Source: Kutzneria sp. 744 (GTDB lineage: Bacteria > Actinomycetota > Actinomycetes > Mycobacteriales > Pseudonocardiaceae). From it: a DNA stretch of 64,000 bases. A model generated the notes under the pieces. The model was not told the DNA's origin. It ran no database searches and saw only the letters and a program-made list of their open reading frames with translations. The stretch lies in assembly GCF_000568255.1 (NCBI RefSeq), contig NZ_KK037166.1:6230452-6294451 (forward strand), read 5' to 3'. This document shows positions 61,014 through 64,000 of this stretch, one piece after another; position 1 is the first letter of the stretch; each line of letters opens with the position of its first letter. A program made the translations under genes and the position numbers.

Positions 61014-61840
61014 TGAGACGGGGAAGGATGATCGGCATCATGGTACTGACCGGCTCCGTGCTGATGGCATTGCCGGCTGAACACGCCAGTGCCGACGGGC
61101 CTGGCGGTCAAATCGTTGTCACACCGGGTGATCAAACCGGCGTCTTCGGTTCGCCTAGTATCGGTGCCGGGGCGAGTAGTTCAGGTTCGCCAGGCTTGTC
61201 GGGACATGCAGCTGGTGCCTCCTCCGGACCTGCTACTGCACCGCAGGAGCCTGGTGTTGGCTTCCCGTGCATGTACGACGCCGCAGGAGGGATGGCGGCC
61301 TACTACGAGGCTTGCGGCCGTCCGCACGGCGCACAGGACGCGCCGCAGCCGACACCGGGGCAGTTGGCAGCCCAGGCATACCAACTTCTCGTGCTCCCTC
61401 GGCCCGCGCCGCATTTCTCACCGAATGTGCGTGCGCACTCTGGGCAAGCCACGATCGTCGGTGAGCACACATGGTTGTGGACAGCCAAGAACGTCTGGGC
61501 GCCGCAGGCGAAGCGGGTGCAGGCTGGAGCGGTGTGGGCGGAGGTGACCGCCACGCCAACGACGTTGGTCTTCGCGCCGGGTTCCGGTCGCTTGCTATCG
61601 TGTGCCGGCCCAGGCACCGAGTACATCGCCACGGCCGGGTTGCACGCCGCGTCACCGGACTGCGACTACGTCTTCGACCAACCGCGTGATCACGTGAACG
61701 CGGTGTTCGCGATCCAGTGGACGGTGCGCTGGACCGGCTCGACCGGTGCGGCGCCGGCCGGCGGCACCCTGCCGGACATGACCTCCCGCACCGCAGTCGG
61801 GTTCGCCGTGGCCGAGGTCCAGTCGCTCAACGTCAGCTGA
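61013..61840 (+). CDS. Secreted protein of an actinobacterial surface cluster
   Basis: This encodes 275 residues from the ATG inside TGATG. A signal peptide (MIGIMVLTGSVLMALP, cleavage near AEHASADG) is followed by a Gly/Ser linker. The conserved domain starts QLAAQAYQLLVLPRPAPHFS, with TIVGEHTWLWTAKNVWAPQA and VWAEVTATPTTLVFAPGSG, and ends near CAGPGTEYIA and a final Cys. Similar domains occur in Streptomyces next to SAF-domain and Tad-like ATPase genes, as here. The function is unknown. Confidence 0.75.
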   Translation: MRRGRMIGIMVLTGSVLMALPAEHASADGPGGQIVVTPGDQTGVFGSPSIGAGASSSGSPGLSGHAAGASSGPATAPQEPGVGFPCMYDAAGGMAAYYEACGRPHGAQDAPQPTPGQLAAQAYQLLVLPRPAPHFSPNVRAHSGQATIVGEHTWLWTAKNVWAPQAKRVQAGAVWAEVTATPTTLVFAPGSGRLLSCAGPGTEYIATAGLHAASPDCDYVFDQPRDHVNAVFAIQWTVRWTGSTGAAPAGGTLPDMTSRTAVGFAVAEVQSLNVS

Positions 61841-61864
61841 ATCGACCACCCTCCTCCAATTCTT

Positions 61865-61894
61865 GAATTTCTGTTGCAGCACAACCATGTCTGC
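61865..61894 (+). repeat. Leader repeat copy 1
   Basis: GAATTTCTGTTGCAGCACAA followed by CCATGTCTGC. It lies 50 bases before the first SH3-like gene. The embedded ATG opens a 40-codon frame that overlaps the real gene; whether it is used is unknown. Confidence 0.75.
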
Positions 61895-61944
61895 AGGAGG
61901 TTCGCTGAACATGTGCGTCAATCACGGTGAAGGAGAGGTGTGTC

Positions 61945-62358
61945 ATGTTGGTGCTCAAGGGTTTGATGGTCGCGGCGACCGTGGTCAGTCTGATCGTTGG
62001 CGCGATTGAGGAAGGGGCGATGTCGATGCCCTCGGATTCCGGAGCCGCTGTACACGTGCACGGAGGACCGAACAGAGCGACGGGTGAGCTGCGGATCGTG
62101 CGAAGCGCACTGGCGGGAGCAAGGGTGGCGCGGCCGAGGGTGGACGGTGTGTGCTCGACAATTGTCGGCGACGGCGTTCGTATCCGGTCAGCAGGAGACA
62201 AGTCTGGTGCGGTTCTTGGGCTCGCCTACTATCCCGATGTGTTCAAGGTGGTGCAGGTTCCGCCGGGAGATTACGCGGAGGGGACTGACCTACGCACCGG
62301 GGTGCATGGATGGGTGGCGCTGGAGTTCGTCAATTTCACCTACCCGCCGTCGTGCTGA
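61945..62358 (+). CDS. Secreted SH3-like protein (first of a tandem pair)
   Basis: This encodes 137 residues from the ATG at 61945, with AGGAGAGG six bases upstream. The signal peptide is LKGLMVAATVVSLIVGAIEE. After a linker the C-terminal 65 residues form a bacterial SH3-like domain: CSTIVGDGVRIRSAGDKSGA, VLGLAYYPDVFKVV and TDLRTGVHGWVALEFVNF. Its closest visible relative is the next gene. SH3-like modules often bind cell-wall peptides. Two Cys flank the domain. Confidence 0.83.
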   Translation: MLVLKGLMVAATVVSLIVGAIEEGAMSMPSDSGAAVHVHGGPNRATGELRIVRSALAGARVARPRVDGVCSTIVGDGVRIRSAGDKSGAVLGLAYYPDVFKVVQVPPGDYAEGTDLRTGVHGWVALEFVNFTYPPSC

Positions 62359-62426
62359 AACGCCGATGATCGGTGCCGCCGGTCGATGAGTTCGGCTTCA
62401 GTCCAGCTTCGCATCCCGTGATCTTC

Positions 62427-62456
62427 GAGTTTCTGTTGCAGGACAACCATGTCCGC
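62427..62456 (+). repeat. Leader repeat copy 2
   Basis: GAGTTTCTGTTGCAGGACAA followed by CCATGTCCGC. It lies 47 bases before the second SH3-like gene and differs from copies 1 and 3 at a few positions. Confidence 0.75.
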
Positions 62457-62503
62457 GACCGGACCGGCTTGGTCACTTTTCGTGTTCAGTGAGGAGAGGT
62501 CTG

Positions 62504-62929
62504 ATGTTCATGATGGTCAAGGGCTTGGTGGTCGCGGCCAGCGTCGCCGGTCTTGTCGGTGGTGCGACCGATGCGGCACGGCCGCCGACATACCTGGAAC
62601 ACACCGCCCCAGCTTCAGTACGCGCTGCGGCCGTCCACCGCTGGCCGGCTGCGGCATCGTCGAGCGTGGCCAGCACGTCCGGGCGTCTGCAAGGGCCGCC
62701 TCCGCCTCCATTGGGGGGCCACACGTGCGCCCGGATCAACGCCGACGGTGTGCGCGTCCATTCCACGTTCAGCGTGTCCAGTGCTGTTGTCGGCCTGGCC
62801 TATAGAGGCGACCTATTCAAGATCGCTGACTTCCCGGGCGGCGGGTGGCAGGAGGGTACGGACATGCGCAACGGCGTGCATGGCTGGGTGGGCAGCGACT
62901 TTGTCGATCTCTACATGGTGCACTGCTGA
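62504..62929 (+). CDS. Secreted SH3-like protein (second of a tandem pair)
   Basis: This encodes 141 residues from the ATG at 62504, with GAGGAGAGG before it. The signal region is MVKGLVVAASVAGLVGGATD, and the SH3-like domain reads CARINADGVRVHSTFSVSSA, VVGLAYRGDLFKIADFPGG and MRNGVHGWVGSDFVDLY. It is a clear paralog of the preceding gene over signal and domain, with an unrelated Pro-rich linker. The pair could be wall-binding partners of the surface apparatus encoded next. Confidence 0.83.
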   Translation: MFMMVKGLVVAASVAGLVGGATDAARPPTYLEHTAPASVRAAAVHRWPAAASSSVASTSGRLQGPPPPPLGGHTCARINADGVRVHSTFSVSSAVVGLAYRGDLFKIADFPGGGWQEGTDMRNGVHGWVGSDFVDLYMVHC

Positions 62930-62997
62930 GACCAGCGCTATCGGTCCTTCCTGTTTGTCGGTGCTCGATTTCTGTTGAAACACATCCCGTTTTCGTC

Positions 62998-63026
62998 GAA
63001 TTCTGTTGGAGGACAACCATGTCCGT
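62998..63026 (+). repeat. Leader repeat copy 3, containing the start codon of the SAF gene
   Basis: GAATTCTGTTGGAGGACAAC followed by CATGTCCGT. Here GGAGG plus spacing plus ATG is the true translation start of the SAF-domain gene. A shorter partial copy (CGATTTCTGTTGAAACACA) lies just upstream at 62966-62984. Confidence 0.8.
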
Positions 63027-63669
63027 GTCCGGATTCGTCGCTACCACCACCCGTTCCACACCGCCACCGGCTCGTCCCGGCCCGTCGCCGCGGTGCCGCT
63101 GGTGGGTGGCCGCTGGTGGGGTGGTGATCCTGGCCGGCTCCATCACCGGCGTGCAGGCCTACGTGTCCGGCCAGAACGCGACGGTGCCGGTCCTGGTGCT
63201 GGCCCGCGACGTCGGTTGGGGACATCCGCTCGCCGACGGCGACCTCGCAGTCGCCGCAGCGGTCCCGGACGAGTACGTGCGGACGATCGGTGCCGCCGAG
63301 CGGGACCGGGTGGTCGGTCAGGTCGCCGTGCATACGCTGACCGCAGGCACATTGCTCACTCGGGCGGAGTTGACCACCGGGCGGGTGCCGGCGGCTGGGC
63401 AGGTGGTGGTCGGGGTGCTGCTTAAGCCCGGCGGCCTGCCGGCCAAAGGCGTGCGCCCGGAGGACCGGGTGCTGCTGACACCGACCCCCGCCAGTTCGAC
63501 CGCCTCGCCGACGGCGCCCGCCACAGGCATCGTCCTGGACTCGGGCAGCCCGACCGCGGACGGTTCGGTGGTGGTGGACGTCGTGATCGACGGCGCCCTG
63601 GATGCCATTGCGGTCCCGGCCGGTGCCGGGCAGGTCGTGTTGTCGCTGCTGGCGTCAAGCGGGCGGTGA
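63019..63669 (+). CDS. SAF-domain protein (CpaB/RcpC-like)
   Basis: This encodes 216 residues from the ATG in leader copy 3. A single membrane helix (WWVAAGGVVILAGSITGVQA, residues about 28-47) is followed by a SAF domain: VPVLVLARDVGWGHPLADGD, AVHTLTAGTLLTRAELT and the beta-rich remainder (GVLLKPGGLPAKGVRPEDRV and VVDVVIDGALDAIAV). CpaB-type SAF proteins are periplasm-facing parts of Flp/Tad pilus machines. The next gene is a MinD/TadZ-like ATPase, which supports this. Confidence 0.85.
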   Translation: MSVSGFVATTTRSTPPPARPGPSPRCRWWVAAGGVVILAGSITGVQAYVSGQNATVPVLVLARDVGWGHPLADGDLAVAAAVPDEYVRTIGAAERDRVVGQVAVHTLTAGTLLTRAELTTGRVPAAGQVVVGVLLKPGGLPAKGVRPEDRVLLTPTPASSTASPTAPATGIVLDSGSPTADGSVVVDVVIDGALDAIAVPAGAGQVVLSLLASSGR

Positions 63670-63675
63670 GGGGTG

Positions 63676-64000
63676 ATGGCGATCATCTCGATCCTGTCGG
63701 CCAAGGCCTGCCCGGGGGTGACGACGACCGCGATCGTGTTGGCGGCGGCCTGGCCCGCGCCGGCGCTGTTGGTGGGTGCGGACCCGGCCGGCGACGACAT
63801 CATCGGCGGCTATCTGGGCCCGTGGATCGCGCGGAACTGGGTGCACCCGAACAAGGGCCTGGTGTCCTTTGCCACCGCGACCCGGCACGCCGAACCAGGA
63901 CAGCCCGGCAACCTCGCCGCGCACACTCAGCTACTGCCCGGCGCGCACAACGCCCGCGTCCTGCTCGGCCTGGCCGAGCCGGCGCAGAACGCCGCGGTCG
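63676..64000 (+). CDS. MinD/TadZ-like ATPase (partial, runs off the window)
   Basis: The ATG at 63676 (a GTG at 63673 is possible) opens 108 codons to the window end. The protein starts MAIISILSAKACPGVTTTAI, a deviant Walker A motif of ParA/MinD type in which the usual Gly-Gly is Ala-Cys. Then ALLVGADPAGDDIIGGYLG follows, with the Asp after strand 2. In Tad systems TadZ/CpaE places the secretion ATPase. Six bases separate it from the SAF gene. Confidence 0.8.
   Translation, partial: MAIISILSAKACPGVTTTAIVLAAAWPAPALLVGADPAGDDIIGGYLGPWIARNWVHPNKGLVSFATATRHAEPGQPGNLAAHTQLLPGAHNARVLLGLAEPAQNAAV

Overview
The window is GC-rich actinobacterial DNA, most likely from a Pseudonocardiales organism (Kutzneria, Lentzea or Saccharothrix-like; inferred from gene content, not from any search). 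The clues are two ESX/type VII secretion (T7SS) gene sets with WXG100, PPE-like, EspG and DUF3558 proteins, a mycothiol-type maleylpyruvate isomerase, two DUF574 (Methyltransf_19) methyltransferases, and an ImmA/IrrE - FAD monooxygenase - MAB_1171c operon.

Layout. 1-7.8 kb: lipoproteins, a large T7SS-type protein, and a rightward cluster of small WXG100-like proteins around a PPE-like protein. 8.05-17.35 kb: a block bounded by two exact 38-bp copies of the 3' half of a tRNA-Lys gene, read as attachment-site remnants. It holds a covalent-FAD oxidoreductase, a DUF574 methyltransferase, a Tat-exported multicopper oxidase and several decayed genes. An integrase C-terminal fragment lies just outside. 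18.7-38.4 kb: mostly a mobile-element graveyard. It contains an IS630 element whose inverted repeat recurs beyond a YCII/ECF42 sigma pair, a relic of htpG, a DUF6431-bearing element nested in another transposase gene with a 6-bp target duplication, a transposase with a tandem internal duplication, two overlapping tyrosine recombinases (one frameshifted), a headless serine integrase, and ISL3, IS5 and IS1182 relics. A CDP-diacylglycerol pyrophosphatase, an orphan Imm21 immunity gene and a STAND NTPase with TPRs survive among them.

38.6-48.4 kb: a second T7SS region. Rightward it has a small EspC-like protein coupled to a WXG/alpha-beta-hydrolase protein, then a GerW protein. Leftward it has an operon of WXG100, DUF3558 lipoprotein, PPE-like protein, EspG chaperone, TNT-type NAD+ glycohydrolase toxin and a small coupled probable antitoxin. 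48.5-52.0 kb: a leftward cassette of a DUF574 methyltransferase, two paralogous proteins of unknown family and a small protein between them. 52.8-56.5 kb: an XRE/TPR regulator translationally coupled to a RibD-like deaminase with a reduced reductase half, then an M20-fold hydrolase with replaced metal ligands, facing an HxlR regulator. 56.9-60.2 kb: the tightly overlapping HTH, ImmA/IrrE, FAD monooxygenase and MAB_1171c membrane-protein operon.

60.3-64 kb: exported proteins, two tandem SH3-like secreted proteins, a SAF-domain protein and the start of a MinD/TadZ-like ATPase. This looks like the beginning of a Flp/Tad-type surface apparatus. A 30-bp leader sequence is repeated before each of the last three complete genes there; in the third copy it supplies the start codon. 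Stop-start overlaps (ATGA/GTGA/TGATG) are common, so most intact genes appear to be read in compact operons. Frameshifts in the mobile-element region could be real decay or sequencing errors, and the window alone cannot separate the two.
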